Notes under the pieces: generated by a model
The model's database searches: none
What the model saw: only the letters and a program-made list of their open reading frames with translations
What the model was told of the DNA's origin: nothing
Program-made: the position numbers and the translations under genes
Shown: positions 12,311-23,435 of the stretch, piece after piece
Numbering within the stretch: position 1 is the stretch's first letter
Layout: every line of letters begins with the position of its first letter
Assembly (NCBI GenBank): GCA_018857735.1
Contig: JABMCL010002957.1
Span: forward strand, 241,001 to 305,000
From: Alviniconcha marisindica
Lineage: Eukaryota; Mollusca; Gastropoda; Provannidae
Direction of reading: 5' to 3'
Length of the DNA stretch: 64,000 nt

Positions 12311-13485
12311 GTTGGCTTTTTCGTGCTGAGCAAGACCAAATTCAGCCACAACAATTGAAAGTTGGATCGTTTCCTTAAATTTTACTTTCGCTTTTGATTT
12401 TTACTATTTATGATCTAAAAGTAAGTATTGTGTTAATCTTTTTGTTAATCTCGCATTGGCGTACAGTGAAAGTTATGTACTGCCTAAATAGTTTAGTTCG
12501 AAAGCTTTCACAGCAGAAAATATTATTTCTTATTTTACGACATACTACGGGAAGTCACTCTAGTCATCAGCTCTCATCTCATTCGCCCTGCTCTTGGACT
12601 AAAAGATGTTTGGAGGTGCACTTCTATGGTAATGACTAAAACCATGTCTGTTTCAGTGTTTGTTGTTAGATACTGTACACTGTTATTTTTCCCATCGCTT
12701 AGTTTAATTCTGAAACACGTTCTGCTGGTGTGTTGTTGTTGTTTCTCCAGAAGGATTTTAAGAATTAAAGAAAAATTCATCGTCAAAATTATTCCAGGAA
12801 CTACTCAAAATCACATTCAAAGGCATGAGTTCTTTCCACTCAGTAATGTCATGAGAAAAACAAATTGAAGTGTACTGTATAGCTATCAGTATCACCATTA
12901 TGACATTTCCCCCAATTAAAAAAAAAATCTGCATCAGTATAATACATGTTGGCACAGTTGCCGATGTCAGAACTGTTATTGGTGAGTGCAGAGAATGGGA
13001 TTCATCATTGGTGCTGTGCTTCTGTGGGTAAAAATGTGTAGTCTCATAGTCATCGTCATAGTCATACCATCATTGCCATTATACTGGTGTAACCCGGGAT
13101 GAGACAGGCCTTTAAAACAAAGCCTTTTTTTCGGCTTGCCAGAACAGGGACCTTATGGACCTTATCATATTTATATTGAAATGAAGCCACCTTTCTAGCT
13201 TGGCCTAACAAGTGCATTTTGGGCCTTGATTATATTAAAGAAAACCTTTTAAAATTGTATGTTCATTTTTACTTTTTTACTCTGTAACTCTACAGTCTAC
13301 TGTTATTTTGGTCAATTTTAGTTGATATCCAACCTAACATTTGTAACAAAGAGGTTGCCATTCAGCTATTGCTTAAATCTCTATGTGTAGAATTGTAGTA
13401 ATGGCGTCTTTAACTTTACGTTTGGTTTCTGTTTCAGAAATGATGGCCATGACATCTGTTCCCATGGCCCAGTGTGTGACTGACC
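12311..13485. promoter_or_regulatory. Divergent NPRL2/AP4E1 promoter region and AP4E1 5' UTR
   Basis: The two start codons (NPRL2 at 12310 minus, AP4E1 at 13486 plus) are 1.2 kb apart and head-to-head, so a shared or adjacent promoter is inferred. A TATA box is not evident. A pyrimidine-rich acceptor ending ttcag at 13437 suggests that the AP4E1 start exon is preceded by a 5' UTR intron, with the first noncoding exon somewhere in about 12400-12650; that exon cannot be placed from sequence alone. Nothing else is recognised here. Confidence 0.5.
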
Positions 13486-13493
13486 ATGAGTGA
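13440..13493 (+). promoter_or_regulatory. Upstream ORF overlapping the AP4E1 start
   Basis: A 17-codon ORF, MMAMTSVPMAQCVTDHE, with four in-frame ATGs starts 46 nt before the AP4E1 ATG. It ends with TGA at 13491-13493, in another frame and 3 nt past that ATG. If the 5' exon starts at the acceptor at 13438, all four uATGs are in the mature leader and would be expected to dampen or reroute initiation. The sequence is observed; the regulatory effect is inferred. Confidence 0.5.
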
Positions 13494-16400
13494 CATTATG
13501 GAGCGAACACTGGCTGCCCTTCCCCGCCTCCTTGGTGCAGGGAAGGGGGGACAGCAGAGACAGTCTCCACCCTCCAGGGGCCTTGTAGCTCTGAAAAATG
13601 CTGTTGATAACGCTCGTGGTCGCTCAGAGCAAGATGCTGTGGTGAGACAATCAACCTATCAAGGATTTGTTTTGGCCTGGTTGCTGTCTGCTGTGGCAGA
13701 GTGGTTCTCATCTTTTGATTTTCATCTTTGTCCATTAGGAGAGCAGGGCTGGGAGGGCTGTGAATCATTGATCGTTTTCACAATGAGAAGAAGAGGAAAG
13801 TAATAAGAGGAAATTTTGACCGCTTGTGTCACTTGGCATGGATCTGATTAGTCACAGTCACTTTGTCGTATGGGAGTTCTGTTGACTGATTTTAAAAGTG
13901 TAATGGAGTAGAGTGGTAGAAGGACAGGACACAGGCAGCGGAGTCAGTCAAAATGGAGACCACAGCAGGCGAACGGCAGCAATCAGGTTTTATTCTACAG
14001 CAGCAGACAACTTCTCAGCACACACAAAATCCTCACGCGCACGCATAGATAAGAGAACTGCGCAGGCCGCAAGGAACACATGCTATCGTTACAATGAAAT
14101 CGGCCCTCTGGACCACAAAATGGCTGACTATTGTGTTTCCTTGGCCCGCACAAATACAGTTTCCTCAACAATAACTAATTAAAATATGAAAAACATCAAA
14201 TGAAAGCTACAAAGTACAATTACAACCTTTTAAATCGTATAAACAAAATGTACACACATGACTTATTTTATTTACAACAAGAGTGGGAAGCGTGGCTTGC
14301 ACCTGTCTATAAGCAGATTCGTACAACTAAATCACAACTAACACAATGTACAAAATATAACTGTCAATAAAACTTACATCAGAATAAAATGCACGCTCCC
14401 ACGGTTAAAATGGTACATAACAATTACAATACAACGCTCTGTAAGAGAAGCAAGACACACTCAAAGACTAGTACTAAAACAATCGGTGCGAACTTTCGCC
14501 TGGGGCGCGTATCTTAGTCGCAACAGCGCTGATAGTAATACCAAGTAGTCTATACAGCACACAATACTTAATAAGTTAATTTCAACCCAAAATAAACACT
14601 AAACATGAAGTCAGCTAAGCAAAATACTATACAACAAAGCATTGATCGACACAGAATTACTTTAATCGAGTCAAAACAACGATTCACTACTATTCACTAG
14701 TACTAAACAGAGAACGCGCCATGCAGACGACGGCTACAAAAAGAATGGACCTAGAGAGGCATCGGCTACTGATTAAGCTCGATCCTGCATCTAAATAAGA
14801 TCTAAATAAACATTCTAAGATGCCAAATTATATTACACATGGCTTAGTGCATAAAAAGGACTAGGTAAACAAAGAGTAGGTAAAGAAACAAGCGGTCAAA
14901 ATATTAAGGGAGTAAACAGATTTGAAACTGGCGCGCACCGGCGGCTATTGCCGGTCGGCTGTGAGAAGGCCATGTGGCATTACGCAACATGCAGCGCTTC
15001 AAAACAAAAGTGTCGTCTGCTCCGGTTCCCGGGTTACTAACAGTACAGTAACGAAATTGCGTGGATCTGACAAAGAGCACTTGCTCACATCCCCCCCCCA
15101 CTCTACCACTACCAGCATCCTCGCTGAGTAAAAAAACACCAATCTGTCAGGCGACGTATTTAACGTAACAACCTAGAAAGGGCTAAGACGATCTCCGGCT
15201 GAACCGGAAAACAAAATCAACATCCTTTGACTGACATATATTTAATATGAGAGTCCGCAATTTCAAATAAGACCAAAATCAGAGGCGGCATTATGCCTTA
15301 GATCAATAGAGGGTTGTTATTTAAACAATAATCCTCTAATATCTACAACCTACTGAAAAAGGCCTATGTATGTACCATAGCAATCGGTCACTGAGTTATC
15401 ACATTTCACAATCCATTTAGATCACAAAAATCCTCACTATTTGCCAGCAAAACAGGTAGTTACACTAGAAAATTTGCATTTAAACAAAATTCTCTTAAAT
15501 ACCAATGTTTTCCGACATAATGTACCTACAACTTGAAAATAGCCAAGATAAAAACATACCATGAAAATGACCTAGTAATACATATGGCATCTGCCATAAA
15601 AATCATGAACACAGTTTAAAAATACAATCATCACACACATGTCATGTCAACAAAACAACTAATTTCAACACACTCACGGTACTGCGCCAGGTAACTTTGA
15701 GGTCGGGTTACTTATTGTTCTTCTCTGCCAGACATCGCGAGCGTCTAGGCAGAGGCACAAGTGGAACCACAGGTTGCACTATTGGCACCGCAACAGCAGC
15801 AGGAGCTAGTCTGCAGTTGTAAAATGCAGTTCATTGTCACCGTCTGACTCCCAGAGTCACTGACGTCTGGCCGCGGAGATGGAGACTGCTGGTCAGCGTC
15901 GACGACAAAAGGAATGGTGGCCGGCATGTCTTTTCGGTGCACCTTACGCTCAAGGCCACCTGGGTTTCAGCTCCGGAGGCAGGGTACGCAGCAGACTGCA
16001 TGGAGCAGTTGAACCACTCCCACTGGGAGTTTCCTTGAGGGTGGGACGGCGTCGGTGGTGCTGGTGGCTAGCCGGGGCGTCAGTTGTGTACGACGTCGGT
16101 GGTGCTGGTGGCTAGCCGGGGTCGTCAGTTGTGGTACGACGTCGGTGGTGTTGGTGGCTAGCCGGGGTCGTCGGTGGTGCTGGTGGCTAGCTGGGGTCGT
16201 CAGTTGTGGTACCCGGCATCGGTGGTGTTGGTGGCTGGCCGTCATCAACTGGGTTGTCTGCTGAGGTCTGGGCCGTGGTCACTCAAACCTGCTGTGGTCT
16301 CGGGTCGCTCCGCTCATCCTGCTCGCACAGCGCCAAGTTGTAATGGAGTGGAGTGGTAGAAGGACAGGACACAGGCAGCGGAGTCAGTCAAAATGGAGAC

Positions 16401-19400
16401 CACAGCAGGCGAATGGCAGCAATCAGGTTTTATTCTACAGCAGCAGACAACTTCTCAGCACACACAAAATCCTCACGCGCACGCATAGATAAGAGAACTG
16501 CGTGGGCCGCAAGGAACACACGCTATCGTTACAATGAAATCAGCCCTCTGGACCACAAAATGGCTGACTATTGTGTTTCCTTGGCCCACACAAATACAGT
16601 TTCCTCAACAATAACTAAACTAATTAAAACATGAAAAACATCAAATGAAAGCTACAATTACAACCTTTTAAATCGTATAAACAAAATGTACACACATGAC
16701 TTATTTTATTTACAACAAGAGTGGGAAGCGTGGCTTGCACCTGTCTATAAGCAGATTCGTACAACTAAATCACAACTAACACAATGTACGAAATATAACT
16801 GACAATAAAACTTAGAATAAAGAGTGCACTCCCATGGTTAAAATGGTACATAACAATTACAATACAACGCTCTGTAAGAGAAGCAAGACACACTCAAAGA
16901 CTAGCACTAAAACAATCGGTGCGAACTTTCGCCTGGGGCGCGGTATTTTAGTCGCAGCAGCGCTGATAGTGATACCAAGTAGTCTATGAATACAACTTAG
17001 CTTCTACAGCACACAATACTTAATAAGTTAATTTCAACCCAAAATAAACACTAAACATGAAGTCAGCTAAGCAAAATACTATACAACAAAGCATTGATCG
17101 ACACAGAATTACTTTAATCGAGTCAAAACAACGATTCACTATTATTCACTAGTAGGCCTACTCATAAACAGAGAACGCGCCATGCAGACGACAGCTATAA
17201 AAAGAATGGACCCAGAGAGGCATCGGCTACTGATTAAGCTCAATCCTGCGTCTAAATAAGATCTAAATAAACATTCTAAGATGCCAAATTATATTACACA
17301 TGGCTTGGTGCATAAAAGGACTAGGTGAACAAAGAGTAGGTAAAAAACAAGCGGTCAAAATATTAAGGGAGTAAACAGATTTGAAAATGGTGCGCACCAG
17401 CGGCTATCGCCAGTCGGCTGTGTGAAGGCCATGTGGCGTTACGCAACATGCAGCCGCGCTTCAAAACAAAAGCATCGTCTGCTCCGGTTCCCGGGTTACT
17501 AACAGTACAATAATGAAATTGCGTGGATCTGATAACCGGGGCGGGATTACTGTTAAAACGTATACAAAGAGCACTTGCTCACAAAAGATTGTAATTGTTC
17601 AGGTCCACAAGGAGCTGCACGTGATCAAACGACAGCTGGAGCGGCCAGGAGCTGCAGTGGGTGAATGGCGAGAGGCTTTCCCTCGTGTTATCTTCTGCTC
17701 TGTGCTGGGCTATGATGTCTCCTTCTCCCACATCTACGCCCTGAAGCTGGCTGCAATGGGGAAGGGTTGGGACAAGCGAGTGGGCTACCTGGCTGCCACT
17801 CTCCTGCTGAGTCCTGCCTGCGAAATCACCATGATGATCATGGGTGCGTACGCCTTGCTTAGCAACCTGCATGAAATCATTAGTCTCCATAGCATCCGTT
17901 TGGCAGCTGAAACTGTCCGCTTATGAAGCAGCCCGGCCATGAGGCTGTCCATTAGCTGCAAAAAGCTTTAACACTGGCTTTTTAGTTTTGCTTGGAGAGA
18001 TAAGATGCCAGTTCTGTTGATCTCAGTTGAATTTAGTTACCCTACAGCAGCAAACACATCAAACTGGAAGCTGTATGCTCTGGATAAGTTCAGAGGTATC
18101 CAGTTGAGGATGTACCTGTGGTGGAGTTTATGTACCTTGTAATTATCATAATTTACTCACATGCCAGGTGAGAGTTACGGTAAGCAGTACAGGTCTTTGT
18201 TGATGCGTTCATGTGATGTCTTTGAAGCACTAAATAACTCCCTTTGTTTGTTTGTACGGATAATTATTACATAGGAAAAGATCAGCCACACAAAACTTTG
18301 GTTTAATTCTGCAGCCCTGCATGTGGATGCTGCCACAGGAAAATGCCTTAAAGGTACAAGAAAATATACCAAGTAAAAGTTGGAAATGGTATAACAACAA
18401 CAATGAAGTCAAACAAAATCTGAAAACAGGATGATATTGATAATGACATTGACAGAAGATGATAACCACTGACTTTCATAATCAGCAAACCTTTTCAGGT
18501 ACGCTGCAGAGGGATCTCCACAGCAGCAACATCTTAGACAACCTCATGGCACTGTCTGCTGCAGCTGAACTTGTTGGCGCGGAAACCATTCCTCTCAGTG
18601 AGTTCACACTTTTCATGCTGATCAAACAGTTCTTAAAACCCCTTCCAGCAAACAAAAGACAAATTAGGCCAACAAAATTCCAAGACTTCACAGCAAAGAT
18701 AATAATAGACAAGTAACCATGCACTCTGGACCCATCCTAGTCCTTTACTCAAATACTGAGCAGCACAAGAACTAATTTTTTGTGCTCACCACCACTTACT
18801 GGAACCATCTCGGTGACAACCAGGTGAAGGACCCACGCTTGAGGACTTCAAATGACTGATCGCCACCCCAAGCACCATCTAACTCGCATGCACGTACACT
18901 ACCCTCCTCTTGCATCTGTAACTAAAGTTAGTCCCTGCAATGTTTGAAATCAAGATCAAGTGCTTCAGTATTCAGATGGGCCATTTACCATACTGTGTGT
19001 GTGTATGGAGGAGGGGGTGTGTGTGTGTGTGTGTGTGTGTATGCAGACATGTGCATACATGCATGTTTCATTACTTTTAATCATATTGGTCTGTATGTAA
19101 CTGATGTAAAATAACATGGCACCAAATAAAGTAGATGCACACTGTGTATGAATGAAAGTGTTGATGTGTGTGTTTTCTGACAGTGCTGCCCCCGGTGGTG
19201 AAGCTGCTACAACATCAGCACGCGATGGTGAGAGAGAAGGCGGTCTACTGCGTGCATGCTTTTTTCCGCCGTGCCCCGGGACTGATGGGCCACACTCTTC
19301 CACAGGTGAAGGGCATGCTGGGAGACAAGGATCCCGGGGTGCTGTCGGCTGTGGTGACGCTGCTCTCTTTGCTGGTGGAGACCAGCAGAGCCAAGTTTGT

Positions 19401-22400
19401 GTCGCTTGGCGTGGATCTGATTAACGTTCTGCAGCAGGTAAATGGCCATTTATGTTGTTTGGTAGTGGATGTTGCAGAAGTGGCCACTGATTTGTGTTGC
19501 TTGGAATGGCTCTTGGAATCTTAATCTTATGGAAGTACTGTAGCAGGTATGTTATCAGTGGTTTGTGTTGCTTGGTATGGATCTTATAAAGGTACTGCAA
19601 CAAGTCAGTGACTGCTGGTTTGCGTTGTTAGTATAAGGATCCTATTAATGTACTTTTTACCGTTTGCTGATTTTTAACAACAAAATAAAAATAAAATTGG
19701 TTCATATTTTAAAACTATATATGTATAAAAAATAAAAATAAGAAAGAAACATACTGGGGGCATACTATTCCAGCTATTGTATTCAAAATTAATTGAAAAG
19801 AAAGAAAAGGTACTACCAATACCACAGGTAAGTGGTCATTGGTTTGTGTCACACAGTGCATACCTTATTAATGCACTACAGCAGGTCTGTCACTATTGGT
19901 TTCTGTTGCTTGCCATGGATATGATGACAGTGTACTACAGTTGCCATGTGATTATTAGTTTCTCAGCGAGATGGAAAGTTGAAAAGCTTGTCATTACTGG
20001 CACAAGCCATGAGATGGACAGGGTAATACTTGTTTTCTTTCCTGGATATAAGATGAGTGCTGCATTCTGAAACAAATTTCGTAGTTTGAAGTTTGACTTC
20101 AGTCTTTTCTTTTCCCTGAACAAAAAGTGTTTTTGTTAGTTGAAGGTTTGTTCCTTTAGTAACTGTCATGCACATTCAAGGGAGACAGTTGACATGTTTT
20201 TTTCCAGGTCAAAGCGTTAATGCAAAATTTTGGTGGATGTAGTTTGTGTGAGATGTTTGAAACTGCGCTTACAGCCCCCATCTGGCTTCACATGTTGACA
20301 CCAGGTTTGATGAGTGTTTCCCTGTGTTTCCCGTTTTTTCTTCTAGGTCAGGTCACAGCGGAGTTTTGTTAAACCAAAATAACTGATATTTCTTCCATTT
20401 TCATTGCAGTTTAACTGAATGTTTACTCTTATTTACTATTTTTCCCTTCTAGGTCACAGCAGTTTTATTAAACTGAAATAACTTTGATATTCTGTCATTT
20501 TCATTGCAATTCAGTTGAACCTTTGTTCTTCTTCACCCCCCTCCCCTCCCGGACAGGTGCAAGCCCACAAGTTCCCCAGCACCCACAACTACCACGGCGT
20601 GCCACTACCCTGGCTTCAGATCAAACTGCTGAAGATGCTGGCTTGCCTCGGGTCAGCAGATGACCAGCTGGCCGCCTGCCTCCTGCCAGTCCTGACCCAC
20701 ACCCTGAACACTGCCACCACCAAAGAGATGATTTCACTGGCTGTGGTGGAGGAATGCCTACTGACCATCGCTGTCTTGGCCAAGAGATGCATTGGAGTGC
20801 CCAAGCCAGACACAGGTGGCATGGAGGAGGAAGTTGACAGGGGGGTGGGTGATGCTGTGGCTACTGAGGCGGAAGGCACTGCCGGGACCGGAGGAGCTTC
20901 TTGGGGCTGCGACGGAGGCAGCGATGGTTCGCACGGGCCAGGGGAAGGGAACGGAGCAGTGCCGAAGGTGGTGAAGGGCAGAGAAGGGAGGGAAGCGTTG
21001 ATGGACCAGTTGCAGCCCTTGCTGGAGGAAGCGTCCAAGTGCGTGGCCAGGTTTCTGAACTCAGGGGTGCCTAACCTGCGGTACCAGGGGATCAAGTCTT
21101 TGTCCCAGCTTGTAGCCGTCAACGCCGAGCTAGTTTCCCATCACCAGATGGTAGTTCTTCACTGCCTTGATGACACCGATTCCATTATCCGCCACCAGAC
21201 CTTGACTTTGCTGTACCACACAGCCAACCCAGCCAACGCCAAGGTTGTCTGCTCGAAGTTGTTGGAGCACATTCGCAGTGAAGACTCCACCCCAGACCTT
21301 CAGGCAGATGTGGCAGGCATGGTGTGCGACATTTGCTGCCGACTGGCGCCCGATCCCGTCTGGTACCTCCACACTCTGCTGCCCCTCTTCTCGCTGCCTC
21401 TGGAATCGTACCGGGTATCTTCCCTCACCCACAGCATGCTGCAGTTCTTCACCAAAGCCGCCCAGGATTCCCGTTGGCCTGCCTTTCCCAAACTCCTCTT
21501 CACCACAATGGTGGACAGTGTGCAAGGGTCAGATGCCAAAGCTACCCCCACCGTAGTGTTTGCTCTGAAGGTGCTGAGGTTTGTTCCTCTACATGCCAGA
21601 GAAACTGTCGCAGAGGACAGGTTTTTAACAGCATGCACAGGATTGCTGGAGAGCGAGAGGCAAGAGTCGCCTGTGAAAGAGCTGGTGGTGCTGTCCGTAC
21701 AGGAGCTGCTGCTGAGGAGTTGCCTGGACAGACGAGCCGTGCTGCAGTGGGCCCGGTCCACTCTCGACAAGTGTGACCGCTCCGCACCGCAGCAGTATCA
21801 ACAGACACTGAGGGAGCTGCTTGCCTTAGCCTCGCTAGACAAAGACTTGTGTTCACTCTCTGCGCTGAAACCGAAACAGGGGATGGATTTCACTTTGTCA
21901 TTTGCGGATTCCTATGCCCAAGACATGTGCAAGAAAGGACAGACTCTCTTAAGAACTCAGCGACTGGCTCAGGCAGAGGATATACATGTGGATCATCCGG
22001 GTGTACTTCGGGAAAATAGCTCTGTGACGTTGACATCGTCAACATCGCAGCATTCAAGCTCCACTCCACTCAGCCATGATGACAGTTCCCTGTACGCTGA
22101 TTCATCCCTAGGAGAGAGCTGCTCCTTGCAGTCCCCCAGCAGCACCCTGAGAAACCTTCCTGGAGTGAGGCGGGTATGGACCAAAGAAGGTTTCGCTGGC
22201 GATGTGGAGGCAAAGAAACAGGTTTTGACTCCAGCTGTAACTGGTAGTAGGGTATCTGCAAATCCAGACAGTGCAGATGAAGCTCAGAGAGATGACACAG
22301 TGGCAAAAGAGCTGAGGGAGAAAGAAGAGCTGGCCAAGGCCTTGTTTCAAGGATTGTCCCCCAGCACCTCTGTCACTTCCTCGCAGTCATCTTCCTCCCT

Positions 22401-23199
22401 GGTAACCACGGAAACCAACTCCCGTCATTTTCTCATAGTATCCATGTCAGAACTGCCATCCGTTTCAGACCCGTTGTCTACCTCCTCCCAGAAGTCCACA
22501 CCAGTGAGTTCCCAGGACACTCTTGTTGCTGCTGCTGAATCACGCTTGTTTCCCCCCTCCCAGTCCTTGGTGGCAAGCAGTGGACCAGACACCCTCACAA
22601 CTTCGGCTACAGGTGCTCAGTCACTGAATAACAAGGTGGGAGAGACTGATTTGTCCTGGTCTGCCCTCCCTCCGGCTGATTCCAGCGGCTGGAAGGCTTT
22701 GCATGTGGCTCACATAGGCACTCCGCTGATGGAGCCTGGTGAGACGGATCAACAGTCGTCAGCAACTCTGACCTCAGAGCACGTGTGCTCTGACCTGGGC
22801 TCAGAAAGTACCTTGTCCATTAGTGACGACAGCCTTGAAAACATCAGGGATTTGTCGCTGCAGAATTCCCCCGCCAAGAGACCTGTTCCAGCAGCAGGTC
22901 TCAGTGATGACAGGGTGGCCCTGTTTGACTGTGATGCTGATGCAAAACCTGCAGAGGCTGTGGACAATGCAATGTTTGCCCAGTTTCTGCAGACACACAT
23001 GGCAGAGTTTGAAAACTCACAAACAACCCCAGAAAATGTTCCAGTGTGTGAAAGCAGATTTTCAGGAAGTGCTGGAAATGAAAATTTATACAGTGGCTTT
23101 GAAAAACTGCTACCCTACAGTGATGGGGAATGGGAAGAGGAGAATGGGAGTCACAAGACGGATAGTGGTGGATCTGATATAGCTTCAAAAGATTGTTGA
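13486..23199 (+). CDS. AP4E1: AP4E1, AP-4 adaptor complex epsilon subunit
   Basis: This is the large epsilon subunit of AP-4, the coat adaptor that sorts cargo out of the trans-Golgi network. Exons are 13486-13641 (MSDIMERTLAALPRLL, as in human), 17603-17843, 18499-18597, 19184-19437 and 20557-23199, and phases join throughout to give about 1131 aa. Exons 2-5 carry the alpha-helical adaptin N-terminal trunk: VLGYDVSFSHIYALKLA, KRVGYLAATLLL, MVREKAVYCVHAFFRR, YHGVPLPWLQIKLLKML and HHQMVVLHCLDDTDSIIRH. The hinge keeps two short stretches shared with human: VWTKEGF and ALFQGL. Oddities: the last exon is 2.6 kb without an intron, a Gly/Glu-rich insertion lies in the trunk (about 20810-20990), and the C-terminal ear domain of human AP4E1 is not recognisable before the stop. 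Exon 2 is taken to start at 17603; an in-frame alternative at 17588 would add five residues. Confidence 0.95.
15090..15106 (-). other. Polypurine tract
   Basis: The minus strand reads GTAGAGTGGGGGGGGGA directly before the TGTGAGC start of the 3' LTR. This is the expected plus-strand primer of an LTR retroelement and fixes its orientation. Confidence 0.8.
16035..16250. repeat. Tandem repeat of about 45 bp inside the LTR element
   Basis: About four to five imperfect units share GTCGGTGGTGCTGGTGGCTA and GGGTCGTCAGTTGTGG. On either strand the units give repetitive His/Thr- or Val/Gly/Trp-rich reading frames without domain similarity, so coding function is not supported. Confidence 0.7.
16316..16335 (-). 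other. Primer-binding site (tRNA-Ser-like)
   Basis: Three bases inside the 5' LTR the minus strand reads TGGCGCTGTGCGAGCAGGAT. Apart from an extra CG this equals the complement of the 3' end of metazoan tRNA-Ser(CGA) plus CCA. It marks where reverse transcription would prime. Confidence 0.75.
19438..20040 (+). repeat. Decayed copies of the AP4E1 exon 4 end and donor
   Basis: The exon 4 end TTTGTGTCGCTTGGCGTGGA...CTGCAGCAG|gtaaat is echoed in the following intron near 19449, 19491, 19562, 19619, 19843 and 19900. Examples are TTTGTGTTGCTTGGAATGG...CTGTAGCAG|gtatgt and CACTACAGCAG|gtctgt. The copies are old and diverged; some keep a plausible donor. Confidence 0.7.
20336..20540 (+). repeat. Twofold tandem duplication before AP4E1 exon 5
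   Basis: Two units of about 108 bp share CTTCTAGGTCACAGC, ATAACT-GATATT and TTTTCATTGCA. Each carries a pyrimidine tract with TTCTAG, a possible decoy acceptor for exon 5 (true acceptor 20555-20556). Confidence 0.6.
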
Positions 23200-23254
23200 C
23201 CATGTTTCCTTCACCTAACTTGCTTGCCATACTCTGTGATCTCTGAAAAAAGTG

Positions 23255-23435
23255 ACAGGCTTTGTGCCTTTGTTTCCTTTAGTTTAACAAATGCCTTGGC
23301 AGTATGTTTTCTATGACCGGTTGTGTTTACTGGCAGTTTTGGTGACGGGCATTGCACCTTTGTTTCCTTTAGTTTAACAAATGCCCAGGCAATATCTTTT
23401 CTGGGACGGGTTGTGTTTGCTGACAGTTTTTGGTC
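23255..23435 (+). repeat. Twofold 90 bp repeat in the AP4E1 3' UTR
   Basis: CACCTTTGTTTCCTTTAGTT then TAACAAATGCC occurs twice (about 23266 and 23356), starting about 60 bp after the stop codon. Confidence 0.75.

Larger units (their letters stand above)
13899..17583 (-). mobile_element. Non-autonomous LTR retrotransposon in AP4E1 intron 1
   Basis: The element reads on the minus strand. Its 5' LTR is 17583-16339 (1245 bp), its internal region 16338-15090 (1249 bp) and its 3' LTR 15089-13899 (1191 bp). The LTRs run TG...CA and are flanked by AAAG on both sides (13895-13898 and 17584-17587), a 4 bp target duplication. A tRNA-Ser-like primer site and a G-rich polypurine tract sit in the right places. 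The internal region has no recognisable gag, protease, reverse transcriptase or integrase; it contains a tandem array of roughly 45 bp (about 16035-16250). The element must have been mobilised in trans. A 30 bp deletion near one end of the 3' LTR and scattered substitutions show that some time has passed since insertion. Confidence 0.88.

Noticed and set aside
15745..16264. Frames inside the LTR element as possible gag
   Set aside because: They are repetitive or Cys/Ser-rich without zinc knuckle, protease or polymerase motifs.
20616..21856. Several antisense frames over AP4E1 exon 5
   Set aside because: They are shadows of a GC-rich coding exon; none resembles a protein.
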